Positions 25,436 to 34,472 are shown, counted from the stretch's first letter. The stretch is DNA of 58,007 nt from an uncultured Collinsella sp. (GCA_900540985.1 UQIC01000012.1:1-58007), one strand, 5' to 3'. Translations and numbers: made by a program. Notes: generated by a model not told the origin, from the sequence alone.

Positions 25436-25463
25436 CCGTAAGCTCCCACTTGGGGGCTTACGG
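25436..25463 (+). other. Hairpin between tRNA-Trp and secE
   Basis: CCGTAAGCTCCCA pairs with TGGGGGCTTACGG with one G-U pair. The tail TTTACT is weak, so this may be a partial terminator or a processing site within the unit. Confidence 0.5.
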
Positions 25464-25502
25464 TTTACTCATGTATAAGCGCATTGCGCGGAGGTAACCC
25501 AA

Positions 25503-25841
25503 ATGGCCAACAAGAAGAACAAGAAGAAGGCTCAGCAGCAGGCGCCTGCCAACAACGCTGCCGCCAACTCCAAGGTTGAGGCCAAGAAGGCCGTTGCCAA
25601 GAAGAACGAGAAGGCTGCGAAGTCCAAGAAGAACGAGAAGCCTGGTTTCTTCGCCCGCACCAAGAAGTATTTCGCTTCGGTCAAGTCCGAAATGAAGCGT
25701 GTCACGTGGCCTGATAAGAAGGAGCTCGTGAACTACTCGGTCGTCGTTTGCGCTTCTCTGATCGTCGTCGGCGTCGTCATCGCTCTGCTCGATGCTGGCT
25801 TTGGCGAGGCTCTTGCTCTGTTCTCTGGATTGAGGGGCTAA
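25503..25841 (+). CDS. secE: Preprotein translocase subunit SecE
   Basis: The 112-residue subunit of the SecYEG channel has a long Lys/Ala-rich N-terminus (about 48 residues). The conserved amphipathic region FFARTKKYFASVKSEMKRVTW and a single membrane segment (VVVCASLIVVGVVIALL) follow. The VTWP motif is diagnostic. The secE-nusG-rplK-rplA order confirms the call. GGAGGT precedes the start. Confidence 0.95.
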   Translation: MANKKNKKKAQQQAPANNAAANSKVEAKKAVAKKNEKAAKSKKNEKPGFFARTKKYFASVKSEMKRVTWPDKKELVNYSVVVCASLIVVGVVIALLDAGFGEALALFSGLRG

Positions 25842-25844
25842 ACC

Positions 25845-26381
25845 ATGTCTAAGCGTTGGTACGTCGTTCACACTTACTCTGGATACGAGAACCGCGTTAA
25901 GTCCGATCTCGAGCATCGCATCGAGACTATGGGCATGCAGGACCGTATCTTTGATATCGAGATTCCTATGGAGCGCGTCACCGAGATTAAAGAGGGTGGC
26001 AAGCGTGAGACCAAGGATTCCAAGATCTTCCCGGGTTATGTCCTGGTTCGCATGGAGATGGATGACGATGCTTGGACGTGTGTTCGTAACACGCCTGGCG
26101 TCACCGGTTTCCTGGGCGGCAACGGCAAGCCCGCTCCGCTTTCCCGCGACGAGTACAACAAGATGACCCGTCGTCCCGGTAAGGGCGATTCGCCCAAGCG
26201 CACCTCGGTTGATATTGAGGTCGGCACGTCCGTCCGCGTCACCGATGGCCCGCTTACCGACTTTGATGGCAAGGTCTCCGAGGTTAACACCGAGGCTGGC
26301 AAGCTCAAGGTCACGCTGATGATCTTTGGCCGCGAGACGCCGGTCGAGCTCGACTTTAACCAGGTTGCTGTCATCGCTTAA
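25845..26381 (+). CDS. nusG: Transcription termination/antitermination factor NusG
   Basis: The 178-residue protein begins KRWYVVHTYSGYENRVKSDL, the NGN domain that binds RNA polymerase. The C-terminal KOW domain includes VRVTDGPLTDFDGKVSEV. It begins 3 bp after secE, so the two are translated together. The length is normal for the family, without the inserted domain of some actinobacterial NusG proteins. Confidence 0.96.
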   Translation: MSKRWYVVHTYSGYENRVKSDLEHRIETMGMQDRIFDIEIPMERVTEIKEGGKRETKDSKIFPGYVLVRMEMDDDAWTCVRNTPGVTGFLGGNGKPAPLSRDEYNKMTRRPGKGDSPKRTSVDIEVGTSVRVTDGPLTDFDGKVSEVNTEAGKLKVTLMIFGRETPVELDFNQVAVIA

Positions 26382-26502
26382 GTTTTTCGTCCGTTCGCGC
26401 GAGCGTGCTTCTTCTGTGACTGCTCATCTCAGGAGTGCTTCTAACACGTGCGTGCTTACGATATAGCAAGTACTTCACACTCGTGATTCGAAAGGAATGA
26501 CC

Positions 26503-26931
26503 ATGGCTGAGAAGAAGGTTGCCAACGTCATTAAGCTCCAGATTCCTGCTGGTGCAGCTAACCCCGCTCCTCCCGTCGGCCCCGCCCTGGGCGCTGCTGG
26601 CGTGAACATCATGCAGTTCTGCCAAGCCTTTAACGCCGAGACGCAGGACAAGAAGGGCGACATCATCCCCGTTGAGATCACTGTCTACGAGGATAAGTCC
26701 TTCTCCTTCATCACCAAGACCCCGCCGGCGGCTCACCTCATCAAGAAGGAGCTGAACCTCAAGTCTGGTTCCGCTAAGCCCCAGGCCGACAAGGTTGGTC
26801 AGCTCTCCCAGGAGCAGCTCACCAAGATCGCCGAGATCAAGATGCCGGACCTCAATGCCAACGACATTGACGCCGCCAAGAAGATCATCGCCGGTACTGC
26901 CCGTTCCATGGGCGTCACCATCGCTGAGTAG
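26503..26931 (+). CDS. rplK: 50S ribosomal protein L11
   Basis: The 142-residue protein begins MAEKKVANVIKLQIPAGAAN, with PPVGPALG near residue 25 and the RNA-binding C-terminal half ending GTARSMGVTI. I chose ATG 26503, at standard distance behind AAAGGA; ATG 26497 is two codons upstream. L11 forms the GTPase-associated centre with 23S rRNA and the L10-L12 stalk. Confidence 0.97.
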   Translation: MAEKKVANVIKLQIPAGAANPAPPVGPALGAAGVNIMQFCQAFNAETQDKKGDIIPVEITVYEDKSFSFITKTPPAAHLIKKELNLKSGSAKPQADKVGQLSQEQLTKIAEIKMPDLNANDIDAAKKIIAGTARSMGVTIAE

Positions 26932-26949
26932 CGATTTCTTTAGGTAATG

Positions 26950-26975
26950 ACGGGTGCCCCGACCGGGGCGCCCGT
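26950..26975 (+). other. Hairpin between rplK and rplA
   Basis: ACGGGTGCCCC pairs with GGGGCGCCCGT with one G-U pair and a GACC loop, followed by TATAT rather than T-tract. It may be a partial terminator or processing point. Confidence 0.5.
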
Positions 26976-27048
26976 TATATGTGTGCAATAGGGCACACGA
27001 TACGATGTGGGAGGGCTCACGCCCGTTTAACCACAGGAGGTAATGCAC

Positions 27049-27756
27049 ATGGCTAAGCATGGTAAGAGCTATAACGCCGCTGCCGAGAAGATCGACCGCG
27101 CCACGCTCTACACCCCTCTTCAGGCTGCCAAGCTCATCAAGGAGCTCGACACCGCCAAGTTCGACGAGACCGTCGAGGCCCACTTCCGTCTGGGCATCGA
27201 TACTCGTAAGGCTGACCAGAACATCCGTGGTTCCATCTCCCTGCCCCACGGCACCGGCAAGACCGTTCGTGTTGCCGTCTTCGCCGAGGGCGAGAAGGCC
27301 CGCGAGGCCGAGGCTGCCGGCGCCGACATCATCGGTTCCGACGAGCTCGTCGCCCAGATCCAGAAGGGCGAGATCAACTTCGACGCCGCTATCGCTACGC
27401 CGAACATGATGGCCAAGGTTGGCCGCATCGGTAAGATCCTTGGTCCCCGTGGCCTCATGCCGAACCCCAAGCTCGGCACCGTGACCATGGACGTCGCCAA
27501 GATGGTCTCCGAGCTCAAGGCCGGCCGCGTTGAGTATCGCGCCGATCGCTATGGCATCTGCCACGTGCCCCTGGGCAAGAAGTCCTTCTCTGAGCAGCAG
27601 CTCGTCGAGAACTACGCTGCCCTGTACACCGAGATCCTGCGCGTCAAGCCCTCTTCTGCTAAGGGCAAGTACGTCAAGTCCATCTCCGTGTCTTCCACCA
27701 TGGGCCCTGGCGTCAAGGTCGATCCCGCTGTCCAGCGTGACTTCCTGGCTGAGTAA
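27049..27756 (+). CDS. rplA: 50S ribosomal protein L1
   Basis: The 235-residue protein begins MAKHGKSYNAAAEKIDR. The conserved IRGSISLPHGTGKTVRVAVF and GPRGLMPNPKLGTV mark L1. It binds 23S rRNA at the L1 stalk and represses its own operon in studied bacteria. ATG 27049 is behind ACAGGAGG; an in-frame ATG two codons earlier is less well spaced. A terminator follows, so rplJL is not in this operon. Confidence 0.97.
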   Translation: MAKHGKSYNAAAEKIDRATLYTPLQAAKLIKELDTAKFDETVEAHFRLGIDTRKADQNIRGSISLPHGTGKTVRVAVFAEGEKAREAEAAGADIIGSDELVAQIQKGEINFDAAIATPNMMAKVGRIGKILGPRGLMPNPKLGTVTMDVAKMVSELKAGRVEYRADRYGICHVPLGKKSFSEQQLVENYAALYTEILRVKPSSAKGKYVKSISVSSTMGPGVKVDPAVQRDFLAE

Positions 27757-27792
27757 CTGCTAGTTACTGCCTGAGCAAAGCAAGCATTGCTA

Positions 27793-27832
27793 AAGAAACC
27801 CGGTTCTGCCTCGAGCAGGACCGGGTTTCTTG
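27793..27832 (+). terminator. Terminator of the secE-nusG-rplKA unit
   Basis: AAGAAACCCGGTTCTGC (27793-27809) pairs with GCAGGACCGGGTTTCTT (27815-27831) with one G-U pair. The stem itself ends in TTTCTT. Confidence 0.8.
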
Positions 27833-27844
27833 CTACCGCGCCCA

Positions 27845-27883
27845 AACCACCACAAAGGGGACAGTGTCCTCTTTGTGGTGGTT
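27845..27883 (-). repeat. Hairpin element E2 at the metallophosphoesterase stop codon
   Basis: AACCACCACAAAG (27845-27857) pairs perfectly with CTTTGTGGTGGTT (27871-27883) around GGGACAGTGTCCT, itself nearly palindromic. The minus-strand gene stop TAA (27884-27882) is made of its outermost bases. Confidence 0.7.
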
Positions 27884-28592
27884 ACCAGGGTGTTCTGGCC
27901 GTTGAGGACTCGATGGCTTCGTGGCGTTTGAGCTCGCGGCGCATGGTTTGTGAGTTGAGCCAGGCTGCTTGCCAGCCGCGGATGGGGTAGTGCGTCTGGT
28001 CGAGCTCAAACTGCGTATAGCCGCAGGCGTTGATGATCGTCGTTCCACACACATGCTGACGCTCGCGCTGAAAATCGCAACCGTAGCTTTGGTGCACATG
28101 CCCGTGCACCATGTAGTCGGGATTCCAGGATTCGAGTGCTGTGTTAAAGCATTCGAATCCTCGATGCGGCAGATCGTCCAGATCACCCATACCGGCGGCG
28201 GGTGCATGGGTAAGCAGAATGTCGCACCCGCCGACCATCCTAACCTTACGCGACAGCTTACGCATGCGCTTGGACATCTCGCGTTCGGTGTACATGTTGG
28301 CGCCGTCGCGATAACGCATGGACCCGCCAAGGCCCGCAATGCGAATCCCTCGGTACGTGTACACGCTGTCTTCCACGCAGATACATCCGCCCGGTGGATG
28401 ACGTGCGTAGCGGTCATCGTGATTGCCGCGCACGTAGATGAGCGGTTTGTTGATGACCGTAACCAAAAACTCAAGATAGTCCGGGTCCAGATCGCCGGCG
28501 GACAAAATCAGGTCGACTCCCTCAAAGCGTTCCTTGCGAAAGCACTCCCAAAGGCATCGTTCTTCGGTATCGGCTATGGCAAGGATTTTCAT
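27882..28592 (-). CDS. Metallophosphoesterase family protein
   Basis: The 236-residue protein begins MKILAIADTEER and has the calcineurin-like order: ADTE in place of DxH, then SAGDLD, YVRGNHDDR, LLTHAP and HGHVHQ. The replaced first histidine is unusual but found in one subfamily. Substrate is unknown. Its ATG overlaps the stop of the BMP/ParB-like fusion (ATGA), so the two are co-translated and probably act together. The last bases of the gene fall in the E2 hairpin. Confidence 0.85.
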   Translation of the reverse strand: MKILAIADTEERCLWECFRKERFEGVDLILSAGDLDPDYLEFLVTVINKPLIYVRGNHDDRYARHPPGGCICVEDSVYTYRGIRIAGLGGSMRYRDGANMYTEREMSKRMRKLSRKVRMVGGCDILLTHAPAAGMGDLDDLPHRGFECFNTALESWNPDYMVHGHVHQSYGCDFQRERQHVCGTTIINACGYTQFELDQTHYPIRGWQAAWLNSQTMRRELKRHEAIESSTARTPW

Positions 28593-30505
28593 AGGGCAGG
28601 GACTTTCGGCTCATCGTCGAGCTGCGGAATGGTGCCTACCACGTTGTCCGCCAGCCAATTCATCTCGACAATCTGCGTGCTCGGCAGCGGAGGGAAGCCT
28701 TCGATCTGTACCACGCCGTTCTGGCTGTGGAGCTCGCCGCCAAAGGGGTTGATGGATCCCTCAACAATGCCGTTGCGGAGCAACTGCACGAGTTTGCGCG
28801 TCTGATAAGGCAGGCCCGGAGCGTAGCGAATGTCGATAACGCCTGAGCTCATGCCGTACCAGTAGTTGACGGCGCGCACTTGCTGCTCATCGGCGGTTTC
28901 GTCCCATGTGCCGTGCAGCAGGCTTTTCACGATAAGTTCGTAGTAGCGCCCCCAGTTCCAGACGGGCATGGCGATGCCGGTAACCTTGCCATCGACCAAG
29001 CGGTGAAGCCCGTAGGCAGTGGGATCTTCCAGCGACTTTGACATATCGGCGCCGGTCATGACGCTCACGCCTTCGCGGCACATGGCTTCGGCAAGACCAC
29101 CGGCGGGCACATCGCCCCAGATGAGGATGACCTGCGCGCGCGGGTCGAGCAGCGAGGCGCCAATCGCAAAGGCGTTGATCTCGCTGAGTGCGCCCGAGGC
29201 GAAGACCGACGCGTGGTAACCGATGCGGTGGTTGTCCGCCATGCTGGCCGCAAGGGCGCCCAGCAGAAACTTGGCCTCGTACATCTTGCCAAAGTACGAA
29301 CGGACGCTTTGATGGGGAAGGCCGATAGAGCAGTTGAGGAACCGAACCTGGGGATACTCAACGGCAGCCCTGAGCGTATATTCCATCAGGCGGTGCGAGG
29401 TTGAGAAGATGACGTTATCTCCATGTTTGACAGCCGTTTCCACAGCGGCGTAGAACACATCCGGATCGTGACAGTCCTCGAACGCCTCGGTGCGCACGAT
29501 ACCGCCAAAGTGCTCATCGAGATACTGACGCCCTTGGTCGTGCAGGCTGTCCCAGCTCGACGTCGCACAGGGGAACTCATGGATAAAGGCGATGCGCAGG
29601 GGGTTGGCCGTCGAGTAGACGGTCTTGCCCATAAAGAAGTTGAGCACGCCAGAGGTGGACTTGGCGGGCGTCTCCTCCTCGTCGACGCTCGGTGCTTCGA
29701 CAAGATCGACCTTGTCCTCGTCATTTTTGCCGGCAATGACCAGCTCGCGCCAAATCTTGCACAGGCGGTTTACGACGATATCCGTCGGCGTATCCAGCAG
29801 GCGGTCCTGGTTGTACACATTGAGGTAGACGAGCATGGCGTCGGCGGGCGTAATGTCCAGGTGATCGCCGCCTGCGCGAAGGTAGGCACGCTTAAAGAGC
29901 AGGAAAGTGTGGCGCAGGTAGTCGACCTTTTTCTGCGGCCATTTTTCGATAAGGTTCTGACCGAGCATCTTGGCGAGCGTTTCGTAGCTTCCCTCACGCG
30001 AGAACTCGATCTCGTATAGGGGGCAGACGCGCCAAAACGCGCAGAACTCGCCGTACAGGCGGCTTTCGACGGAATCCCATTTGCCGGGGTAGAGACGGGT
30101 GACCTTGGCCGAAACCGTCGGGGCGTCTAGGAATTTGAGGACACTGACGCGTTTGTTGCCTTCTTGGACATAGAACCGATGCATGAACTCGGTGACGATG
30201 ACGGGGTCGCGATAGCCCTCGGTCACCTGGATGTCGTAGAGGTTGGACCACTTGCGGGCGAACTCGGTGCTAAACGGAAGCAGGGGCATAAAGTTACACG
30301 AAAAGGCGGACTGACGGCCCTTGGTGACCGTGCCGACGACCATTTCGAGCGGAATATCCCGCAGGCCGACATTCTCTCGCTGACCTAAGGGGAGCTGAGC
30401 AACCAAGCTATCGAGGTCCGTAAGGTATGGATGCTCGCTTTGGCTAATGGCACGTCGACGTCCTTGCTCGCCGCGCTTGCGTGCTTGACGATAGGCCTCT
30501 TCCAT
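28589..30505 (-). CDS. Cytosolic ParB/Srx-like plus BMP (PnrA-like) ligand-binding fusion
   Basis: The 638-residue protein has no signal peptide or lipobox. Its N-terminal part contains DPVIVTEFMHRFYVQEGNKR followed by VSVLKF (about residues 97-122), the signature of ParB/sulfiredoxin-fold domains. The second part, from about residue 305 (PLRIAFIHEF), is a Bmp/PnrA-type periplasmic-binding fold. Conserved pieces include TSHRLMEYTLRAAVEYPQV, GALAAS and ILIWGDVPAGGLAEAM. Family members that are secreted bind nucleosides for ABC uptake. A cytosolic copy suggests an intracellular sensor or enzyme. It is translationally coupled to the metallophosphoesterase. Function unknown. Confidence 0.65.
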   Translation of the reverse strand: MEEAYRQARKRGEQGRRRAISQSEHPYLTDLDSLVAQLPLGQRENVGLRDIPLEMVVGTVTKGRQSAFSCNFMPLLPFSTEFARKWSNLYDIQVTEGYRDPVIVTEFMHRFYVQEGNKRVSVLKFLDAPTVSAKVTRLYPGKWDSVESRLYGEFCAFWRVCPLYEIEFSREGSYETLAKMLGQNLIEKWPQKKVDYLRHTFLLFKRAYLRAGGDHLDITPADAMLVYLNVYNQDRLLDTPTDIVVNRLCKIWRELVIAGKNDEDKVDLVEAPSVDEEETPAKSTSGVLNFFMGKTVYSTANPLRIAFIHEFPCATSSWDSLHDQGRQYLDEHFGGIVRTEAFEDCHDPDVFYAAVETAVKHGDNVIFSTSHRLMEYTLRAAVEYPQVRFLNCSIGLPHQSVRSYFGKMYEAKFLLGALAASMADNHRIGYHASVFASGALSEINAFAIGASLLDPRAQVILIWGDVPAGGLAEAMCREGVSVMTGADMSKSLEDPTAYGLHRLVDGKVTGIAMPVWNWGRYYELIVKSLLHGTWDETADEQQVRAVNYWYGMSSGVIDIRYAPGLPYQTRKLVQLLRNGIVEGSINPFGGELHSQNGVVQIEGFPPLPSTQIVEMNWLADNVVGTIPQLDDEPKVPAL

Positions 30506-30560
30506 GATGTTGCTCCCTTAGTCGTTTAAACAACTATATGAACCATGGTACCACGAATGA

Positions 30561-30599
30561 AAACCACTACAAAGATGCCTGACCCCTTTGCGGTGGTTT
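30561..30599 (-). repeat. Hairpin element E3 at the mscS stop codon
   Basis: AAACCACTACAAAG (30561-30574) pairs with CTTTGCGGTGGTTT (30586-30599) with two wobble-type differences. On the minus strand the centre reads AAAGGGGTCAGGCATC. The mscS stop TAA occupies 30600-30598, at the element edge. Confidence 0.65.
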
Positions 30600-31365
30600 A
30601 GGCGATGATGGGGGCGATGGCGCGGATGCAGGCGTCGGCTGCCGTGAAAGTAGTGCTGTCGTCGCTGACGATAAAGATGATCTTGCCCTTGATGCCAAAG
30701 TCGCCGATCTCGTTAAAGAGTACGTAGGGCTCCTTGTCAAAGCCCGAGATGGGAAGCACGGCGGCCTTGGTGGCATCGGTGAGCTCGTCTGCCAGCGCGT
30801 CAAGGGAAGCCCACTTGGACGTGTCCTTTACGGCAACGGGCACGGCCACGCGCCCAAAGGGCATCAAATGCACGAGCGTGTTCTTGGAGATATTTGAGTT
30901 GGGGACGATGATAATCTGCCCGCAGGCGTCTTCGATGGTCGTATGACGCCAAGTGATGTCTTGGACCACGCCGGATACGCCGCCGACCTCGATATTGTCG
31001 CCGGGTTTGATGATGCCCATAAAGGTCACTTGCATGCCGCCGATAAGGTTTGACAGCGTGTCCTGAAAGCCGAGCGAGATGGCGATGCCGCCGACGCCAA
31101 GAGCGGCGACGAGCGCGTTTGCGTTAATGCCAAAGCAGTTGTCGAGGATAAAGCTGCCGCCAATCATCCAGATGACGGCGCGCGCGATGTTGATGAAGAT
31201 ACTCGATGCCGGAAGCGGGTTATCGTCTCGGTTAAGCAGATGATTCAGGGTCTTGGATACGACCTTGGCGGCGACGGCGGTGCCTATCGCCAAGATGACG
31301 GCCCAGATGATGTTGTGGACCCACCGTTGCTCAAAGAAATGAAGAATCGGCTCAAACAATTCCAT
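30598..31365 (-). CDS. MscS-family small-conductance mechanosensitive channel
   Basis: The 255-residue protein has three N-terminal hydrophobic segments. The pore-lining helix reads ALVAALGVGGIAISLGFQDTLSNL, with the Gly/Ala packing typical of MscS TM3. The beta domain follows with IKPGDNIEVGGVSGVVQDI and IIVPNSNISKN. Such channels release osmolytes on hypo-osmotic shock. ATG 31365 is behind AGGAGG; the upstream codons to 31407 lack this. Confidence 0.9.
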   Translation of the reverse strand: MELFEPILHFFEQRWVHNIIWAVILAIGTAVAAKVVSKTLNHLLNRDDNPLPASSIFINIARAVIWMIGGSFILDNCFGINANALVAALGVGGIAISLGFQDTLSNLIGGMQVTFMGIIKPGDNIEVGGVSGVVQDITWRHTTIEDACGQIIIVPNSNISKNTLVHLMPFGRVAVPVAVKDTSKWASLDALADELTDATKAAVLPISGFDKEPYVLFNEIGDFGIKGKIIFIVSDDSTTFTAADACIRAIAPIIA

Positions 31366-31494
31366 GTAGGGAAAACCTCCTAATGATCGTCCAACCATGA
31401 TACCCACCTAGAAGCCCGTCCGATCAAATTCGGACGGGCTTCTGTGCTCGATATAAGGTTTACGCGGTGGGGCTGCAAGGCCCGGCGGTGTAGC

Positions 31495-33520
31495 TTAGCG
31501 TCGACGCTTCCAGATAATGCCGAGCATGATGACGATGATGCCGCCGATAAGGCACGCGCCAACTACTGCCAGCGTGCGGTCTCCCGTTGCGGCGAGCTTA
31601 CCGGTCGTCTTCTTGGTGATGACCTTCGTGGTCGTCGTGTCCGTCTTAGGCGAGGGCTTAGGCGTCGGGGCCGGTGTGGGCGTGGGGTCCACGGCAGCGG
31701 AGCCAAAGCTGATGGTGCCCGCGAGCGAGGCCATCTTGCTCTCCCAGCCGTTCTGCCCAATCAGCGCCCTCAGCGCCGCCTCGCACGTGCCCCACTCGGT
31801 GTACTTGGTGGCGTTTGCGAAGGTGGGGAAGTCGGTCGTGTTGGTGATGATGTAGTTGTTGGTGGCGACGGTATAGGTCTTGGTGGGATCGAGCGTGCTG
31901 CCGTCTTTGGTGAGTGTGGCACTCACAATGCGCTTGCCTTCGGGCTGCGTCCAATCAATCGTCACGTTGATGCCGCCAAAGGAGAGAACGCTGCCAGAGT
32001 CATCGCGCCACTTGTACTTGTCTTGCGCCTCCTGCTCGGTGTGACCGGCCGTCACATAAGCCTGCTGAAGCTCGTAGCTGTCGTTGCAATCGTCGCTGAT
32101 TTGTAGCGAGTGCTCGAGCGCTGCGAGGAAGTCCGCGCCGGTCATGGTCCAGGTCTCCACGGTGTTGCCGTAGGGCGAGATGGCGATGACGTTGCCGGCG
32201 GTCACGTTGCCCGCCGCGATGCCGCCGCGGATGCCGCCAGCGTTTTCGATAGCGAGGTCCGCGCTCGTCAGGGCAAGATAGGAGCCGCAAATCACATGGC
32301 CGATGGTCTGGGCCTTGGTGGTGTCGCCCTCCTTACTGGGGCGGAAATCGGTGGTGCGCACCATTTCCCAACCCATGCGTGCCTGCGGCGTCCTCGCCGT
32401 AGAAATAGTTGGTGGTGGATGTGCCGAGCACCTTGTTCGATTCGTTTTCAAAGGCCTCGTCGAGCGGCTTGATCTTGTTGCGGACGTCTTCAAGGCGGCT
32501 TTGGTAGTCGGAGCCCTTGTCGGGGTCTGCCAAAAGGTCGTTGACGTTCTTGGCGGTGTAGAGCTTCTCGTCGCTGCCGTCTGCAGGGACCGTGACCGTG
32601 TCATCGTCGGTCGTCTCGGTGCCATTCGTGTCGTACTTGTACGGAATGGAAAGCAGCCCCACCTCGGCAAAGGCGCTGCCTGCCTCAACAACGTGGATCG
32701 TCTTGCCGTCGGCTCCCGTCACCTTCTCGTTAAGGTTGATGTGCTCGTGGCCTGCGATAAGGGCATCGACGCCACGGAGCCGCGTGGCAAAGGTCTTGGC
32801 GTCGAGCGTGTGCGCGATACACACAACAACATCGCAGCCCTCCTTGCGCAGCTGCTCTGCCTCGGTATTGATGGCGTTCGCGGCACTCGAGAACGACGTA
32901 CCCGCGACCAGGTCCGCGCGCAGCGAGGATTCCAGCGACTCATCCATGGCACCCACGACGCCGACCTTGATTTTGTAGTCGAATGCGGAGTGATCCTCGC
33001 TATCCTCCCAGGTGCGATCGAGCGCCTTCGTGATGCTCGAGCTCCATACGCCGCTCGTAGACTTTGCGTTCGCGCAGAGCATGGCGAAGGGCGTGCCGGT
33101 GGGGCTGTAGCCGGTCATGGTGCGGAGCTTGTCCGCGCCGTAGCTCCAGTCGTGGTTGCCCGGCGTGGTCGCGTCGTAGCCGTCTGCATAGAAGGTGTCC
33201 ATGAGCTCGGCGATGCTCTTGCCCTCGCTCATGGTGGCGAAGGACTGCCCGTGGAAGGTGTCGCCCGCATCGAGCAAAAGATCGGGGGTGTTGCCCTGGG
33301 CGCTATAAAGGACCGCCAGTCCGTCGAAGCCGACGGTGCCGGTGCCCTTGCTTTCGTTGTAGCTGTACTTGTAGCTGCCGTGGATATCGTTGGTGTGCAT
33401 GACGGTCACAGAGCCGTCAATAGCGGCGGGCAGGTTCCCCGCGAAAGCGAGGCTTGGGATGCCTGCGAGCGCGCCGGCAAACAACGCGGCGGCTAACGCA
33501 AGGCGGGGGAGTCTTTTCAT
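31495..33520 (-). pseudogene. Surface 5'-nucleotidase (UshA family) broken by a frameshift
   Basis: Two reading frames together encode one 5'-nucleotidase. The first, from ATG 33520, has a signal peptide (MKRLPRLALAAALFAGALAG) and metal-site motifs HTNDIHGSY, DAGDTFHGQ, TPGNHDW and GHEHIN. Near 32375 it leaves frame after NYFYGEDAAGT. The other frame resumes at MGWEMVRTTDF with the nucleotide-binding C-terminal domain. It ends in a wall-anchor signal: KLAATGD, a hydrophobic helix and WKRRR. A missing CG dinucleotide at GGCACGC-ATGGG would restore GTRMGWEMV. It may be a real mutation, phase variation or a sequencing error. The intact protein would be sortase-anchored and release nucleosides outside the cell. 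Confidence 0.8.
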
Positions 33521-33584
33521 GGCAGTTTCCTTAGTCCTTAGCCAGAATGTCTGGTTGAATATCGGATTATCAGCATAATATGCG

Positions 33585-33624
33585 AAAACCGCCGCAAGGG
33601 CGTCTGTCCCTTAGCGGCGGTTTT
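33585..33624 (-). repeat. Hairpin element E4
   Basis: AAAACCGCCGCAAGGG (33585-33600) pairs with CCCTTAGCGGCGGTTTT (33608-33624) with one bulge. On the minus strand the core is TAAGGGACAGACG. It stands back to back with E5, downstream of the ABC operon. Confidence 0.65.
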
Positions 33625-33640
33625 GACGTTTGCGCAGATA

Positions 33641-33679
33641 AAACCTGCCAAAATAAACCTGTCCCTTTTTGGTAGGTTT
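33641..33679 (-). repeat. Hairpin element E5 at the ABC ATPase stop codon
   Basis: AAACCTGCCAAAA (33641-33653) pairs with TTTTGGTAGGTTT (33667-33679) with one G-U pair. The minus-strand core is AAGGGACAGGTTTA. The ATPase gene's TAA stop (33680-33678) is formed by the element edge. Confidence 0.65.
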
Positions 33680-34472
33680 AGCTCAGCAGCATGCGGTCGT
33701 TGGCGAGCTCGCCGCCCGAGACCTCCTCGAACTTCTGCAGCAGGTCGGCTACGGTGAGCGACTTCTTCTCATCGCCCGCCACGTCGTAGATCACGTGGCC
33801 TTCGTGCATCATGATCAGACGGTTGCCCAGACGGATGGCGTCGTTCATGTTGTGCGTGACCATGAGCGTGGTCAGGTGGTTCTCGTCGACGATTTCCTCG
33901 GTCAGGTTGAGCACCTTAGAGGCCGTCTTGGGGTCGAGGGCCGCGGTGTGCTCGTCGAGCAGCAGCAGGCGCGGCCTGGTGAGCGTGGCCATCAGCAGGG
34001 TGAGTGCCTGGCGCTGGCCACCCGAGAGCAGGCCGACCTTGGCGTTGAGACGCGTGTCCAGACCAAGGTCCAGGCGCTTGAGCAGCTCGACGTACACATC
34101 TTTCTCGGCCTTGGTGACGCCCCACGAAAGGCCGCGACGCTGGCCGCGACGCTTGGCGAGGGCCAGGTTCTCGGCGATCTGCATGTCGGCAGCGGTACCG
34201 CGCATGGGGTCCTGAAACACGCGGCCCAGGTACTTGGCGCGCTGCGACTCGCTCAGGCGCGAGATGTCGGTGCCGTCGAGCTCAATAACGCCCGAATCGA
34301 GCGGGTACACGCCGGCGATCATGTTGAGCAGCGTGGACTTGCCGGCGCCGTTGCCGCCGATCACGGTTACAAAGTCGCCGTCATTCAGGGTGAGGTCGAC
34401 GCCGGTGAGCGCGCGCTTCTCGGTGACGGTGCCCTTGTTAAAGGTCTTCTTGACGTGCGAGAGCTTAAGCAT
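33678..34472 (-). CDS. ABC transporter ATP-binding protein (TrpXYZ-type importer)
   Basis: The 264-residue ATPase has Walker A GGNGAGKST, Q-loop RVFQDP, signature LLSGGQRQAL, Walker B LLLLDEHTAALD and H-loop VTHN. The closest architecture is the ATPase of the tryptophan/tyrosine-type importers with one permease and one lipoprotein. I chose ATG 34472, which overlaps the permease stop by 8 bases; ATG 34481 is possible. It is the last gene of the SBP-permease-ATPase operon. Confidence 0.88.
   Translation of the reverse strand: MLKLSHVKKTFNKGTVTEKRALTGVDLTLNDGDFVTVIGGNGAGKSTLLNMIAGVYPLDSGVIELDGTDISRLSESQRAKYLGRVFQDPMRGTAADMQIAENLALAKRRGQRRGLSWGVTKAEKDVYVELLKRLDLGLDTRLNAKVGLLSGGQRQALTLLMATLTRPRLLLLDEHTAALDPKTASKVLNLTEEIVDENHLTTLMVTHNMNDAIRLGNRLIMMHEGHVIYDVAGDEKKSLTVADLLQKFEEVSGGELANDRMLLS

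Noticed and set aside
32303..33496. A 397-codon plus-strand frame opposite the 5'-nucleotidase
   Set aside because: It is the antisense image of a gene with clear metallophosphatase motifs and a signal peptide.
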